Under the pieces are notes generated by a model that worked only from the letters and a program-made list of their open reading frames with translations, was not told the DNA's origin and made no database searches. Position numbers and translations under genes: made by a program. Source: DASQBT01 sp049578545 (GTDB taxonomy: Bacteria; Pseudomonadota; Gammaproteobacteria; Burkholderiales; Thiobacillaceae). Taken from it: a DNA stretch of 43,959 bases. Location of the stretch: positions 1-43,959 of the forward strand of contig JBAUMF010000034.1 of assembly GCA_049578545.1 (NCBI GenBank). Direction: 5' to 3'. Below are positions 34,802 through 43,151 of this stretch, in pieces. The stretch's first letter is position 1. Each line of letters starts with the position of its first letter.

Positions 34802-35560
34802 ATGGTTACCGCCACCTTTCGCTTTTATGAAGAACTGAACGACTTCCTCGCTCCGGATCGGCGCAAGCGGGAATTCACCTGCCCCTGTGCGCGGGCGGCG
34901 ACAACCAAGCACATGATCGAGGCCCTGGGTGTGCCGCACACCGAGGTGGAACTGATCCTGGTGAACAGCGAATCGGCGGACTTCAACCGGATTCTTCAGG
35001 ATGGCGACCGGGTAGCAGTATATCCCCGGTTTGAGGCGATGGACGTTACCCCTATGCTGCGGGTGAGGGAACGTCCACTGCGCGAAACGCGCTTTGTGGC
35101 CGACTCCCATTTGGGCGGCCTGGCGCACATGTTGCGCATGTTGGGCTTCGATACCTTGTACGACAACCACTTTCACGATGACGATATCGTGGCCATTGCC
35201 GAGCAGGACGGGCGCATTGTGCTCACCCGCGACCGCGAACTGCTCAAGCGCCGCACCATTACCCATGGCTGTTACCTGCATGCGCTGAAGACCGAGGAAC
35301 AGCTGCGCGAGATTGTCGAAAGGCTGGACCTGGCGCGCAGCGCCCGTCCGTTTGCCTTGTGCCTGCATTGCAACGCGCCCTTGCATCCCGTCGACAAGGC
35401 CAGCGTGTTTGATCGTCTGCCGCCCAAGGTGCAGGCGAATTATGAGCGCTTCAGCACCTGTGACATGTGCGGACGTGTGTTTTGGGAAGGCTCGCACTGG
35501 CGCAACATGCGGCGGGTTTTGAATCATCTGCTACCTGCCAACGCAGACTCCGCAGGCTGA
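34802..35560 (+). CDS. Mut7-C RNase-domain protein with ubiquitin-like N-terminus
   Basis: A 252-residue protein with an N-terminal ThiS/MoaD-like ubiquitin fold (about 1-80, TATFRFYEELNDFLAPDRRK and DGDRVAVYPRF). A Mut7-C PIN-like nuclease domain follows (about 95-250), with the acidic residues in FVADSHLGGLAHMLRMLGFDT, DDDIVAIAEQ and LTRDRELL. A zinc ribbon is formed by CLHC (about 194) and CDMC (about 230). This domain order is known as a conserved bacterial fusion of unknown target. It lies 22 bases after relA and is probably co-transcribed. Confidence 0.85.
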   Translation: MVTATFRFYEELNDFLAPDRRKREFTCPCARAATTKHMIEALGVPHTEVELILVNSESADFNRILQDGDRVAVYPRFEAMDVTPMLRVRERPLRETRFVADSHLGGLAHMLRMLGFDTLYDNHFHDDDIVAIAEQDGRIVLTRDRELLKRRTITHGCYLHALKTEEQLREIVERLDLARSARPFALCLHCNAPLHPVDKASVFDRLPPKVQANYERFSTCDMCGRVFWEGSHWRNMRRVLNHLLPANADSAG

Positions 35561-35626
35561 TTCCTGTCTATTTGTCTCAGGATGTCTTTGCCCTGGATAG
35601 GTGACAGTCATTTTGCACCGTTTTGC

Positions 35627-35656
35627 TTGCGGCGGAAGGCGCATTCCCGCTACAAT
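35627..35656 (+). promoter_or_regulatory. Sigma70-like promoter of tRNA-Val
   Basis: TTGCGG at 35627-35632 and TACAAT at 35651-35656 are separated by 18 bases, 11 bases before the mature 5' end. The fit to TTGACA/TATAAT is moderate. Confidence 0.5.
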
Positions 35657-35667
35657 GCGCGTTTTAC

Positions 35668-35744
35668 AGGCGCGTAGCTCAGCTGGTTAGAGCACCACCT
35701 TGACATGGTGGGGGTCGTTGGTTCGAGTCCAATCGCGCCTACCA
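35668..35744 (+). tRNA. tRNA-Val (anticodon GAC)
   Basis: A 77-nt cloverleaf: acceptor 35668-35674 with 35734-35740, anticodon stem CCACC/GGTGG around TTGACAT (anticodon GAC), and T-loop TTCGAGT. The CCA end is encoded at 35742-35744. It precedes thrS, as in many betaproteobacteria. Confidence 0.96.
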
Positions 35745-35864
35745 ATTTTTGGAGGGTCGGGATGACCCGTGGAGGTTGCGAAATGTCACCGCGAACTTGT
35801 CTTTCCGTTGAAGGATAAAAAAGCCGTCGCAGTCGGTTGTTCGCAATCTTTATCAAAGTGAATG

Positions 35865-35892
35865 AAAAAGCGCGGTTAAGCCGCGCTTTTTT
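35865..35892 (+). terminator. Rho-independent terminator after tRNA-Val
   Basis: A perfect 8-bp stem (35868-35875 with 35881-35888, loop ttaag) is flanked by A-rich DNA on the left and T6 on the right. It therefore could work in both directions. It lies between tRNA-Val and thrS. Confidence 0.85.
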
Positions 35893-36012
35893 GTTTATGG
35901 AGATCATTTGCTTTCAAAATCAAAACTGACTTTGTCGGCTGCGCCTTGCCGTATTACCCATACTGTCTGCGGCTTGCCTTCGCGTCATTTTCGATTTTGG
36001 AAAGGAATGGTT

Positions 36013-37920
36013 ATGGTGAATATCACGTTACCGGATGAATCGGTTCGCAGCTTCGACAAGCCAGTGTCCGTGGCTGAAGTTGCGGCCAGTATTGGCCCAG
36101 GCTTGGCCAAGGCCGCCCTGGCTGGACGGGTGAACGGCAAGCTGGTGGATACCAGTTTTGTCATGGATGCTGACAGCCAGCTCGCGATTGTGACGGACAA
36201 GGATGCCGATGGTTTGGAGCTGATTCGTCATTCCACTGCCCATCTGCTGGCCTATGCAGTGAAGGAGCTCTTTCCGGATGCGCAGGTAACCATTGGCCCG
36301 GTGATTGAGGATGGCTTCTATTACGACTTCTCCTACAAGCGGCCGTTTACACCGGAAGATCTGCAAGCGATCGAAAAGAAAATGGCCGAGCTTGCAAAGA
36401 AGGATATTCGGGTCGAGCGTAGCGTGATGCCGCGTGATGAGGCGGTGAAATTCTTCCGCGACATGGGCGAGGCGTACAAGGCCGAGATCATCGCGAGCAT
36501 CCCCACCAACGAGGACATTTCCCTCTACCGAGAAGGCGACTTCGTCGATCTGTGCCGCGGGCCGCACGTACCGTCCACCGGCAAGCTCAAGCATTTCAAG
36601 CTGATGAAGCTGGCTGGCGCCTACTGGCGTGGCGATTCAAGGAACGAAATGCTGCAACGGGTGTACGGCACAGCCTGGGCAAGCAAGGACGATCTGGCGG
36701 CATATCTGCACCGGCTGGAGGAAGCGGAAAAGCGTGACCACCGCAAGCTGGCAAAGCAACTGGAACTGTTCCATATGCAGGACGAAGCGCCGGGCATGGT
36801 GTTCTGGCATCCAAAGGGCTGGGTGATCTGGCAGCAGATCGAGCAGTACATACGGGAGAAGTTCGTCGACTATGGCTACGAGGAAGTTCGCACACCGGCG
36901 GTGATGGACCGAACCCTGTGGGAAAAATCCGGCCATTGGGATAACTATCGTGAACAGATGTTCACTACTGCCTCGGAAAACCGCGATTACGCGGTCAAGC
37001 CGATGAACTGTCCGGGCCACGTGCAGATTTTCAACAGCGTTTTGCACAGCTATCGGGATCTGCCCTTGCGACTGGCGGAGTTTGGCGCCTGTCATCGCAA
37101 CGAGCCATCCGGGGCGCTGCACGGGCTGATGCGGGTGCGCGGATTTACCCAGGATGACGCCCACATCTTCTGCACCGAGCAACAGATTGAGTCAGAAGTG
37201 GCGGATTTCATTGTCATGCTGCAAAAGGTGTATGCGGATTTCGGCTTTAACGATGTCCTGGTCAAGCTTTCGACCCGTCCGGACAAGCGGATGGGTAGCG
37301 ACGAATCCTGGGACAAGGCCGAGGCGGCACTGGCTGCCGCACTGGAGCGGAACAAACTGGCCTTTGACCTGCAGCCGGGGGAGGGGGCCTTCTATGGCCC
37401 CAAAATCGAGTTCACGCTCAAGGACACGTTGGGCCGGCTGTGGCAGTGTGGCACTATCCAGCTGGATTTCAACCTGCCGGTGCGCCTGGGGGCGGAATTT
37501 GTCGACGAGGATAATGTCCGCAAACCCCCGGTGATGCTGCACCGTGCCATTCTGGGCTCGATGGAACGCTTTATCGGCATCCTGATCGAGCACCATGCCG
37601 GCAACTTCCCGGTCTGGCTGGCACCGGTGCAGGCCGTGGTCATGAGCATTACCGACGTGCACAAGGCCTATGCGGAAAAAATCACACTGGACCTGAGAAA
37701 ACAGGGCTTCAGGGTGGTGTCCGACTTGAGGAATGAGAAAATAACCTATAAAATTCGCGAACATAGCTTGCAGAAGCTGCCCTATCAGCTGGTTGTGGGG
37801 GACAAGGAAATGGCTGCCGGTCAGGTGGCGGTCCGCGCCCGAGGCAATCAGGACCTGGGGGTGATGACTGCAGAAGGATTCGTGGCGCGACTGGCAGAAG
37901 AAGTGCGGACGCGCCAATAA
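36013..37920 (+). CDS. thrS: Threonyl-tRNA synthetase
   Basis: The 635-residue class II synthetase has the TGS domain (about 1-62, VNITLPDESVRSFDKPVS), the editing domain (about 65-225, HSTAHLLAYAVKELFPDAQVTIGPVIEDGFYYDF with the HXXXH-type site), the catalytic core with zinc ligands around MNCPGHV, motif 2 FGACHRNEPSGALHGLMRVRGFTQDDAH and motif 3 GSMERFIGILIEH, and the anticodon-binding domain (about 535-635). I prefer ATG 36013 because AAAGGA lies about 7 bases upstream; ATG 36007 abuts that site. It is the first gene of the thrS-infC-rpmI-rplT-pheST-ihfA block. Confidence 0.96.
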   Translation: MVNITLPDESVRSFDKPVSVAEVAASIGPGLAKAALAGRVNGKLVDTSFVMDADSQLAIVTDKDADGLELIRHSTAHLLAYAVKELFPDAQVTIGPVIEDGFYYDFSYKRPFTPEDLQAIEKKMAELAKKDIRVERSVMPRDEAVKFFRDMGEAYKAEIIASIPTNEDISLYREGDFVDLCRGPHVPSTGKLKHFKLMKLAGAYWRGDSRNEMLQRVYGTAWASKDDLAAYLHRLEEAEKRDHRKLAKQLELFHMQDEAPGMVFWHPKGWVIWQQIEQYIREKFVDYGYEEVRTPAVMDRTLWEKSGHWDNYREQMFTTASENRDYAVKPMNCPGHVQIFNSVLHSYRDLPLRLAEFGACHRNEPSGALHGLMRVRGFTQDDAHIFCTEQQIESEVADFIVMLQKVYADFGFNDVLVKLSTRPDKRMGSDESWDKAEAALAAALERNKLAFDLQPGEGAFYGPKIEFTLKDTLGRLWQCGTIQLDFNLPVRLGAEFVDEDNVRKPPVMLHRAILGSMERFIGILIEHHAGNFPVWLAPVQAVVMSITDVHKAYAEKITLDLRKQGFRVVSDLRNEKITYKIREHSLQKLPYQLVVGDKEMAAGQVAVRARGNQDLGVMTAEGFVARLAEEVRTRQ

Positions 37921-37927
37921 GCAAACG

Positions 37928-37963
37928 AGGAGCGGCTGTTTTGGCCGCTCCTTGTTTATTTTT
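37928..37963 (+). terminator. Terminator or attenuator between thrS and infC
   Basis: A perfect 9-bp stem (37928-37936 with 37944-37952, loop tgttttg) is followed by a T-rich stretch interrupted by G and A. Because infC follows only 45 bases later, it may be a leaky terminator or an attenuator setting the ratio of ThrRS to IF3. Confidence 0.65.
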
Positions 37964-37996
37964 GCCCTTGCGGGGGTTTGTTATGGAGAATGGCTC

Positions 37997-38518
37997 ATCG
38001 CTACAGATAAACAGACACGAATCAACGGGGAAATCGATTCATCCGAGATTCGTTTAATTGGTGCTGAAGGTGAACAGCTTGGTGTCGTCAACTTGCGGGA
38101 AGCCTTGAGGGCTGCCGAAGAAGCGGAACTGGATCTGGTGGAAATTGCACCGACCGCCAAGCCGCCAGTCTGCAAGATCATGGACTTTGGCAAGTTCAAG
38201 TACCAGGAAAGCAAGAAGCAGCACGAAGCCAAACTCAAACAGAAGCAGGTCCAGGTCAAGGAAGTGAAATTCCGGCCAGGAACCGATGAGGGCGATTACC
38301 AGGTCAAACTGCGCAATCTGGTGCGGTTCTTGACCGAGGGCGACAAGGCCAAGGTGACCTTGCGATTTCGCGGCCGCGAAATGACTCACCAGGAACTGGG
38401 CCTTGCGCTGCTAAAGCGCGTGGAAGCTGATCTGGCGGAGCATGCGGTGGTTGAGCAGTTTCCCAAGATGGAAGGGCGCCAGATGGTGATGGTGCTTTCG
38501 CCCAAGAAGAAGGGCTAG
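37997..38518 (+). CDS. infC: Translation initiation factor IF-3 (AUC start)
   Basis: IF3 binds the 30S subunit and rejects non-canonical starts. The 173-residue frame begins IATDKQTRINGEIDSSEIRLIG, the standard betaproteobacterial N-terminus, and contains ELDLVEIAPTAKPPVCKIMD, VKEVKFRPGTDEGDYQVKLRNL and the C-terminal RQMVMVLSPKKKG. No ATG, GTG or TTG lies at the family start. The codon there is ATC at 37997, with GGAG (37985-37988) 8 bases before. E. coli infC uses AUU, which IF3 discriminates against, giving autocontrol. The same logic likely applies to AUC here. An ATG at 37952 would add 15 residues alien to the family. Confidence 0.92.
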   Translation: MATDKQTRINGEIDSSEIRLIGAEGEQLGVVNLREALRAAEEAELDLVEIAPTAKPPVCKIMDFGKFKYQESKKQHEAKLKQKQVQVKEVKFRPGTDEGDYQVKLRNLVRFLTEGDKAKVTLRFRGREMTHQELGLALLKRVEADLAEHAVVEQFPKMEGRQMVMVLSPKKKG

Positions 38519-38528
38519 GTCTTAAGAG

Positions 38529-38605
38529 GCTGGCGTTCCTCTGATAACGCCAATATAAGTGCGAACGGGTTGATTAAGAGTTCCCGCCGGGAACCGCCCG
38601 CCAGC
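38529..38605 (+). promoter_or_regulatory. Structured leader upstream of rpmI (L20-type autoregulation candidate)
   Basis: Three pairings can be drawn: a 7-bp hairpin 38531-38537/38546-38552, a 6-bp hairpin 38580-38585/38589-38594, and a long-range 7-bp pairing 38529-38535 with 38599-38605 that excludes the first hairpin. The rpmI Shine-Dalgarno follows at 38615-38619. In E. coli, ribosomal protein L20 represses rpmI-rplT by binding a long-range pseudoknot. The equivalence here is inference. Confidence 0.5.
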
Positions 38606-38625
38606 ATCAAGAACTAGGAGCTATC

Positions 38626-38823
38626 ATGCCCAAGATGAAGTCCAAGAGCGGGGCTGCCAAGCGGTTTCGCACCCTGGGTAGTGGCAAGTTCAAGCGCACC
38701 CACGCTTTTCTGCGTCACATCCTCACCAAGAAAACCACCAAGCGCAAGCGTCAGTTGCGGGGCATGGCTGTTGCTCACGCTTCCGACCAGAAAGCCATGC
38801 GCAAGATGTTGCCCTACGCATAA
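38626..38823 (+). CDS. rpmI: 50S ribosomal protein L35
   Basis: The 65-residue basic protein MPKMKSKSGAAKRFRTLGSG matches L35 from end to end (KRTHAFLRHILTKKTTKRKRQLRG, ending MLPYA). TAGGAG precedes the ATG by 6 bases. It is followed after 14 bases by rplT, as is universal in bacteria. Confidence 0.98.
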   Translation: MPKMKSKSGAAKRFRTLGSGKFKRTHAFLRHILTKKTTKRKRQLRGMAVAHASDQKAMRKMLPYA

Positions 38824-38837
38824 GGAGGACATGGAAC

Positions 38838-39200
38838 ATGCCACGCGTTAAAAGAGGTGTAACGGCCCGCGCCAGCCACAAGAAGGTTCTCGATGCCGCC
38901 AAAGGCTATCGGGGTCGTCGCAAGAATGTATTCCGCATCGCCAACGAAGCGGTAATGAAAGCGGGGCAGTATGCCTACCGTGACCGCCGTCAGCGCAAAC
39001 GTCAGTTCCGCACCCTGTGGATTGCCCGGATCAACGCAGCCGCCCGTGAGCACGGCTTGTCTTACAGCGTTTTCATGAATGGGCTGAAGAAAGCTGCGGT
39101 GGAAGTTGACCGCAAGGTGCTGGCAGATCTGGCTGTGTTCGACAAAGTTGCATTTGCCAAGATTGCAGAGCAAGTCAAAGCGGGTCTGGCTGCTGCCTAA
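38838..39200 (+). CDS. rplT: 50S ribosomal protein L20
   Basis: The 120-residue protein MPRVKRGVTARASHKKVLDA is a typical L20: a basic N-terminal helix that threads into 23S rRNA (about 1-58, KGYRGRRKNVFRIANEAVMKAGQYAYRDRRQRKRQFR) and a globular C-terminal domain (about 60-118, AAREHGLSYSVFMNGLKKAAVEVDRK). L20 starts 50S assembly and in several bacteria represses its own operon through the leader before rpmI. AAGGAGG is found about 12 bases upstream, with a GGAAC nearer the ATG. Confidence 0.98.
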   Translation: MPRVKRGVTARASHKKVLDAAKGYRGRRKNVFRIANEAVMKAGQYAYRDRRQRKRQFRTLWIARINAAAREHGLSYSVFMNGLKKAAVEVDRKVLADLAVFDKVAFAKIAEQVKAGLAAA

Positions 39201-39214
39201 TTCCTGCAGGTGTG

Positions 39215-39239
39215 AAAAGAGGCCCATGGGCCTCTTTTT
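39215..39239 (+). terminator. Terminator/attenuator between rplT and pheS
   Basis: The palindrome aagaggcccatgggcctctt (39217-39236), with flanking A and T runs, forms a strong stem ending in T5. It lies 28 bases before pheS. No Phe-rich leader peptide like E. coli pheM is seen, so ordinary attenuation by a leader peptide is not supported. Confidence 0.8.
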
Positions 39240-39266
39240 CGTATCAGGGTACCAACCGGCTACTGT

Positions 39267-40286
39267 ATGCAAAATCCGAATCAGATTGTTGTTGAAGCGT
39301 TGGGTGCAATCAACAACTGCGCTGATCTGCAGACCCTGGAGCAGGTCAAGGCACGGTTTCTGGGGAAGAACGGCTCGCTGACCGAATTGCTCAAGGGGCT
39401 AGGCAAGCTCGATCCCGATGCTCGCAAGACGGCTGGGGCACGCATCAATGAAGCCAAGCAGGCAGTCGAAGGCGCGCATAAGGCGCGCCGCAACCAGCTG
39501 CAGGAAGGCGAGCTTGAGCGCAAGCTCGCAGCGGAAACTCTCGATGTCAGTTTGCCCGGACGCGGGCTGGGCCGGGGTGGACTGCATCCGGTTACCCACG
39601 CGCTATCGCGCATCGAGGGGCTGTTCCGTTCGGTTGGTTTCGAAATCGCGGACGGTCCGGAAATCGAGACAGATTTCTACAACTTCACTGCACTGAATAT
39701 TCCCGAGAATCATCCTGCGCGTGCCATGCACGACACGTTCTATTTGCAAGACGGAACTCTGCTGCGTACGCACACTTCGCCGGTGCAGGTTCATTACATG
39801 CAGAGCCATCAGCCGCCATTCCGCATCATTGCGCCGGGGCGGGTGTATCGCTGCGACTCGGATGTCACCCACACGCCGATGTTCCATCAGGTGGAAGGCC
39901 TGTGGGTGGATGAAAACGTTTCCTTCGCAGACCTGAAGGGGATGCTGGCGGATTTCATGCGCCGTTACTTTGAAGTGGCCGATCTGGCCGTGCGTTTTCG
40001 TCCGTCTTTTTTCCCCTTTACCGAGCCTTCGGCCGAGATGGATATCGGTTGTGTGATGTGCGGGGGGAATGGGTGTCGTGTGTGTTCCCATACCGGCTGG
40101 CTGGAAGTTCTCGGCTGCGGGATGGTTCACCCCAACGTGTTCGAGCATGTGAATATCGATAGCGAACGTTTTCTCGGCTTTGCTTTCGGTCTTGGTGTTG
40201 AGCGTCTGGCCATGCTGCGTTATGGCGTTGACGACCTGCGGTTGTTCTTCGAAAATGATCTACGCTTCCTTAAACAATTTAACTAA
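39267..40286 (+). CDS. pheS: Phenylalanyl-tRNA synthetase alpha subunit
   Basis: The 339-residue alpha subunit carries the active site of the (alpha-beta)2 enzyme. It has an N-terminal coiled coil (about 1-85), the catalytic core with GLGRGGLHPVTHALSRIEGLFRSVGFE, motif 2 APGRVYRCDSDVTHTPMFHQVEGL and motif 3 FGLGVERLAMLRYGVDDLR. The last codons (CTTAAACAATTTAACTAA) are AT-rich and unlike the rest of the gene. A second copy of the preceding 19 bases lies 85 bases downstream and runs into CTGAGGCAGTTCTCATGA, which would encode an equivalent end (LRQFS). The 3' end thus appears to have been replaced by inserted DNA while keeping the protein intact. Confidence 0.95.
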   Translation: MQNPNQIVVEALGAINNCADLQTLEQVKARFLGKNGSLTELLKGLGKLDPDARKTAGARINEAKQAVEGAHKARRNQLQEGELERKLAAETLDVSLPGRGLGRGGLHPVTHALSRIEGLFRSVGFEIADGPEIETDFYNFTALNIPENHPARAMHDTFYLQDGTLLRTHTSPVQVHYMQSHQPPFRIIAPGRVYRCDSDVTHTPMFHQVEGLWVDENVSFADLKGMLADFMRRYFEVADLAVRFRPSFFPFTEPSAEMDIGCVMCGGNGCRVCSHTGWLEVLGCGMVHPNVFEHVNIDSERFLGFAFGLGVERLAMLRYGVDDLRLFFENDLRFLKQFN

Positions 40287-40355
40287 TATTACGAAAGTCA
40301 TTTCGGCGAAGACTTACCTTCAGGTTAGTCGCAGCCAAAATGATCTACGCTTCCT
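40252..40355 (+). repeat. 19-bp direct repeat duplicating the 3' end of pheS
   Basis: aaaatgatctacgcttcct occurs at 40252-40270 (inside pheS) and again at 40337-40355, 85 bases later. The second copy is followed by codons for LRQFS and a TGA at 40369-40371 that look like the original gene end. The intervening DNA is AT-rich and carries a near-perfect hairpin (gacttacc...ggttagtc, about 40311-40330). This is the layout left by an element that integrates into a gene's 3' end and supplies a replacement end. Confidence 0.75.
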
Positions 40356-40471
40356 GAGGCAGTTCTCATGAAAGCGCGCAAATCATTTCAGTGGAGGCTC
40401 ATGTTGGCCAAAGGCCAATGTGATGCCGGAACTGGAACGACCCACTTGTTTGCTCAATTCAGGTAATCGCG

Positions 40472-42823
40472 ATGCAGTTTTCCGAAGCCTGGCTGCGATC
40501 CTTTGTCAATCCCCGTCAGGATACTGAACAACTTGCTCACGTTCTCACCATGGCGGGGCTGGAAGTGGAAGCCATCACTCCCGTGGCGCCAGTTTTCAGC
40601 GGTGTGGTGGTTGGTCAGATCCTTTCAGTAGAGAAACATCCGGATGCCGATCGCTTGCGCCTTTGCAAGGTGGCAGTTGGCGAAAGCGAATTACAGATCG
40701 TGTGTGGCGCACCCAACGCGGCTGCAGGGCTGAAAGTGCCGTGCGCTCGCGTTGGTGCGAAATTACCCGGCATCACGATTGCGCAGGCTAAAGTGCGCGG
40801 CGTGGAGTCGTTCGGCATGCTGTGTTCCGCAAAGGAGCTCGGACTGGCTGAAGACTCTGACGGCCTGATGGTGTTGCCTGCTGACGCACCGGTGGGCGCG
40901 GATATCCGTACCTACCTCGAACTGGATGACCATGTCATCACCCTCAAACTGACACCGAACCGTGCTGACTGCCTCAGCATGATTGGCATTGCACGTGAAG
41001 TGTCCGCAATTACCGGCACGACGGCATATCTGCCCTCTCAGGCTCCTGTCATGCAGGATGCCTTCGACACCTTCCCTGTCATGGTCGAAGCCAGCCAGGC
41101 CTGCCCGCTCTATTGCGGACGCGTAATCAAGGGCATCAATCCCAATGTCGAAACGCCATTGTGGATGTTGAATCGGCTCGAGCGCGGTGGAATCCGTTCC
41201 ATCAGCGCTCCAGTCGACATTACCAATTACGTCATGCTCGAACTGGGTCAGCCGCTCCACGCATTTGATTTAAGCAAACTGAAAGGCGGCTTGCGTGTGC
41301 GCCTGGCCCGCGCTGGCGAAACGCTCACGCTGCTCAATGGCCAGCAAGCCGATCTCAGTGCGGACATGCTGGCCATCGCGGACGAGAATGGACCGGTTGC
41401 GCTGGCTGGCGTCATGGGCGGGGAATCAACTTCAGTGGAAGAACACTGCCAAAACATTTTCCTCGAATCGGCATTCTTCAGGCCGGAGGCTATCGCAGGT
41501 CGCGCACGTGTCCTGGGACTGTCGACCGATTCGTCGCATCGTTTTGAGCGCGGCGTAGATTATGCAGCTACCCGGGTGGCACTGGAACGGGCCACCGCCC
41601 TGATGCTCTCGATTTGCGGGGGCAAGCCCGGGCCAATGACCGAAATTTCCGGCGGGCTTCCCATTAGGCAGCCGATTCGCCTGCGCCTGAGCCGGGCTCA
41701 ACGCATGCTGGGAATTGATCTCACACAGGCTGATGCGGAAGCCATGTTGGTCCGTCTGGGTTGCCAGATCAGGCGGGGTGGAGAAGACCTGCTGGTGACA
41801 CCGCCCAGCTTCCGCTTTGACCTGAGTATTGAAGCGGACCTGGTTGAGGAACTCGCCCGTCTGACGGGGTACGACCTCATCCCTGCCGCGCAACCCCAGG
41901 CGCGGCTCGCGCTGTTGCCAGCCGACGAGAAGCACGTTGATGATGAAAAGCTCAAGCTTCACTTCGTTGGGCGAGATTATCAGGAAGTCATTACCTACAG
42001 CTTCGTTGATCCAACTTGGGAACAGGCGCTGGACCCCCACGGTACTGCCATAGCTTTGACCAATCCGATTGCCAGCCAGATGTCCGTGATGCGAACAAGT
42101 CTTTGGGGAGGCCTGATCGAAGTATTGAAGTACAACCTGAACCGTCAGTTGGGTCGGGTACGGGTGATCGAGCAGGGCCGCGTATATCACAAAGACCCTG
42201 ACGGGCTGAGGCAAACGCGAATGCTGGGTGGTCTGGCGTACGGTGATGCTGCCCCCGAACAGTGGGGCCGGATCGGCCGCATGGTGGATTTTTTCGATGT
42301 GAAGAGTGACCTGGAAAGTTTGCCGGGCGAATCCATGGCATTTGTGCCCGGATCGCATCCGGCCCTCCACCCTGGTCAGTGCGCTCAAGTTCTGAAATCG
42401 CGACGACCCATCGGCTGGCTTGGGACACTTCATCCCCGCCTGGTTCAGCATTTCGAGCTTCCTTTGGCTCCGGTTATGTTCGAACTCGAACTGGACGCAG
42501 TGTCCATGCTGGCCCTTCCTCAGCATGGACGTATTGCCCGCTTCCCTGCCGTGCGTCGCGACCTTGCTTTTGTCGTGGGCGAGGCTGTTACGGTCCGTGA
42601 AATGCTGGCGGCAATGCAGGAGGTGGCAGACCCCATTGTCCAGGACATCGCATTGTTTGATGTTTATCTTGGCAAGGGGCTGGGTGAAAAGCAAAAAAGC
42701 CTTGCATTCCGGGTAGTTATGCAAGATACTGAACGCACCCTCACCGATGGGGAAGTGGAAATGGCGGTGGCGGCAATCACCCAGAAGGTGATTCAAGAAT
42801 TCAACGCAACTCTGCGCGCATAA
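40472..42823 (+). CDS. pheT: Phenylalanyl-tRNA synthetase beta subunit
   Basis: The 783-residue beta subunit has the N-terminal EMAP-type tRNA-binding domain (about 40-150, VVVGQILSVEKHPDADRLRLCKVAVG), the B3/B4 editing domain (about 210-390, with ITNYVMLELGQPLHAFD and GVMGGESTSV), B5 (about 400-475), the inactive synthetase-like core and the C-terminal ferredoxin-fold anticodon-binding domain (about 690-783, GRIARFPAVRRDLAFVV and VYLGKGLGEKQKSLAFRV). It starts 186 bases after the pheS stop; the extra spacing comes partly from the inserted segment at the end of pheS. Confidence 0.96.
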   Translation: MQFSEAWLRSFVNPRQDTEQLAHVLTMAGLEVEAITPVAPVFSGVVVGQILSVEKHPDADRLRLCKVAVGESELQIVCGAPNAAAGLKVPCARVGAKLPGITIAQAKVRGVESFGMLCSAKELGLAEDSDGLMVLPADAPVGADIRTYLELDDHVITLKLTPNRADCLSMIGIAREVSAITGTTAYLPSQAPVMQDAFDTFPVMVEASQACPLYCGRVIKGINPNVETPLWMLNRLERGGIRSISAPVDITNYVMLELGQPLHAFDLSKLKGGLRVRLARAGETLTLLNGQQADLSADMLAIADENGPVALAGVMGGESTSVEEHCQNIFLESAFFRPEAIAGRARVLGLSTDSSHRFERGVDYAATRVALERATALMLSICGGKPGPMTEISGGLPIRQPIRLRLSRAQRMLGIDLTQADAEAMLVRLGCQIRRGGEDLLVTPPSFRFDLSIEADLVEELARLTGYDLIPAAQPQARLALLPADEKHVDDEKLKLHFVGRDYQEVITYSFVDPTWEQALDPHGTAIALTNPIASQMSVMRTSLWGGLIEVLKYNLNRQLGRVRVIEQGRVYHKDPDGLRQTRMLGGLAYGDAAPEQWGRIGRMVDFFDVKSDLESLPGESMAFVPGSHPALHPGQCAQVLKSRRPIGWLGTLHPRLVQHFELPLAPVMFELELDAVSMLALPQHGRIARFPAVRRDLAFVVGEAVTVREMLAAMQEVADPIVQDIALFDVYLGKGLGEKQKSLAFRVVMQDTERTLTDGEVEMAVAAITQKVIQEFNATLRA

Positions 42824-42839
42824 TAACTTACTTAACATC

Positions 42840-43151
42840 ATGACAACGCTAACCAAGGCCGAACTTGCAGATCTGCTGTTTGAGAAGGTCGGGCTCAACA
42901 AACGTGAAGCCAAGGACATGGTGGAAACCTTTTTCGAGGAAATCCGTAATGCCCTGGAAAAAGGTGACATGGTTAAGCTTTCCGGTTTCGGCAATTTCCA
43001 GTGCCGTGAAAAACCTCAACGCCCTGGGCGTAATCCCAAGACTGGAGAAGAGATGCCTATCTCTGCTCGGCGCGTAGTAACTTTCCACGCTAGCCAGAAA
43101 CTCAAGGCCATGGTAGAGGATGTGGAGATTGGAAGCGCAGACAACAGTTGA
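42840..43151 (+). CDS. ihfA: Integration host factor alpha subunit
   Basis: The 103-residue HU-family protein bends DNA sharply at specific sites as a dimer with IHF-beta. The start MTTLTKAELADLLFEKVGLNKREAKDMVE, the beta-arm region KLSGFGNFQCREKPQRPGRNPKTGEEMPISARRVVTF with the intercalating Pro, and the length match IHF-alpha rather than HU. It follows pheT by 16 bases, the conserved pheST-ihfA order. The end overlaps the MerR-type gene by about 30 bases. Confidence 0.95.
   Translation: MTTLTKAELADLLFEKVGLNKREAKDMVETFFEEIRNALEKGDMVKLSGFGNFQCREKPQRPGRNPKTGEEMPISARRVVTFHASQKLKAMVEDVEIGSADNS

Noticed and set aside
41432..42994. 520-codon minus-strand frame opposite pheT
   Set aside because: Same reason: pheT is intact and conserved; no ribosome site or family resemblance on the minus strand.
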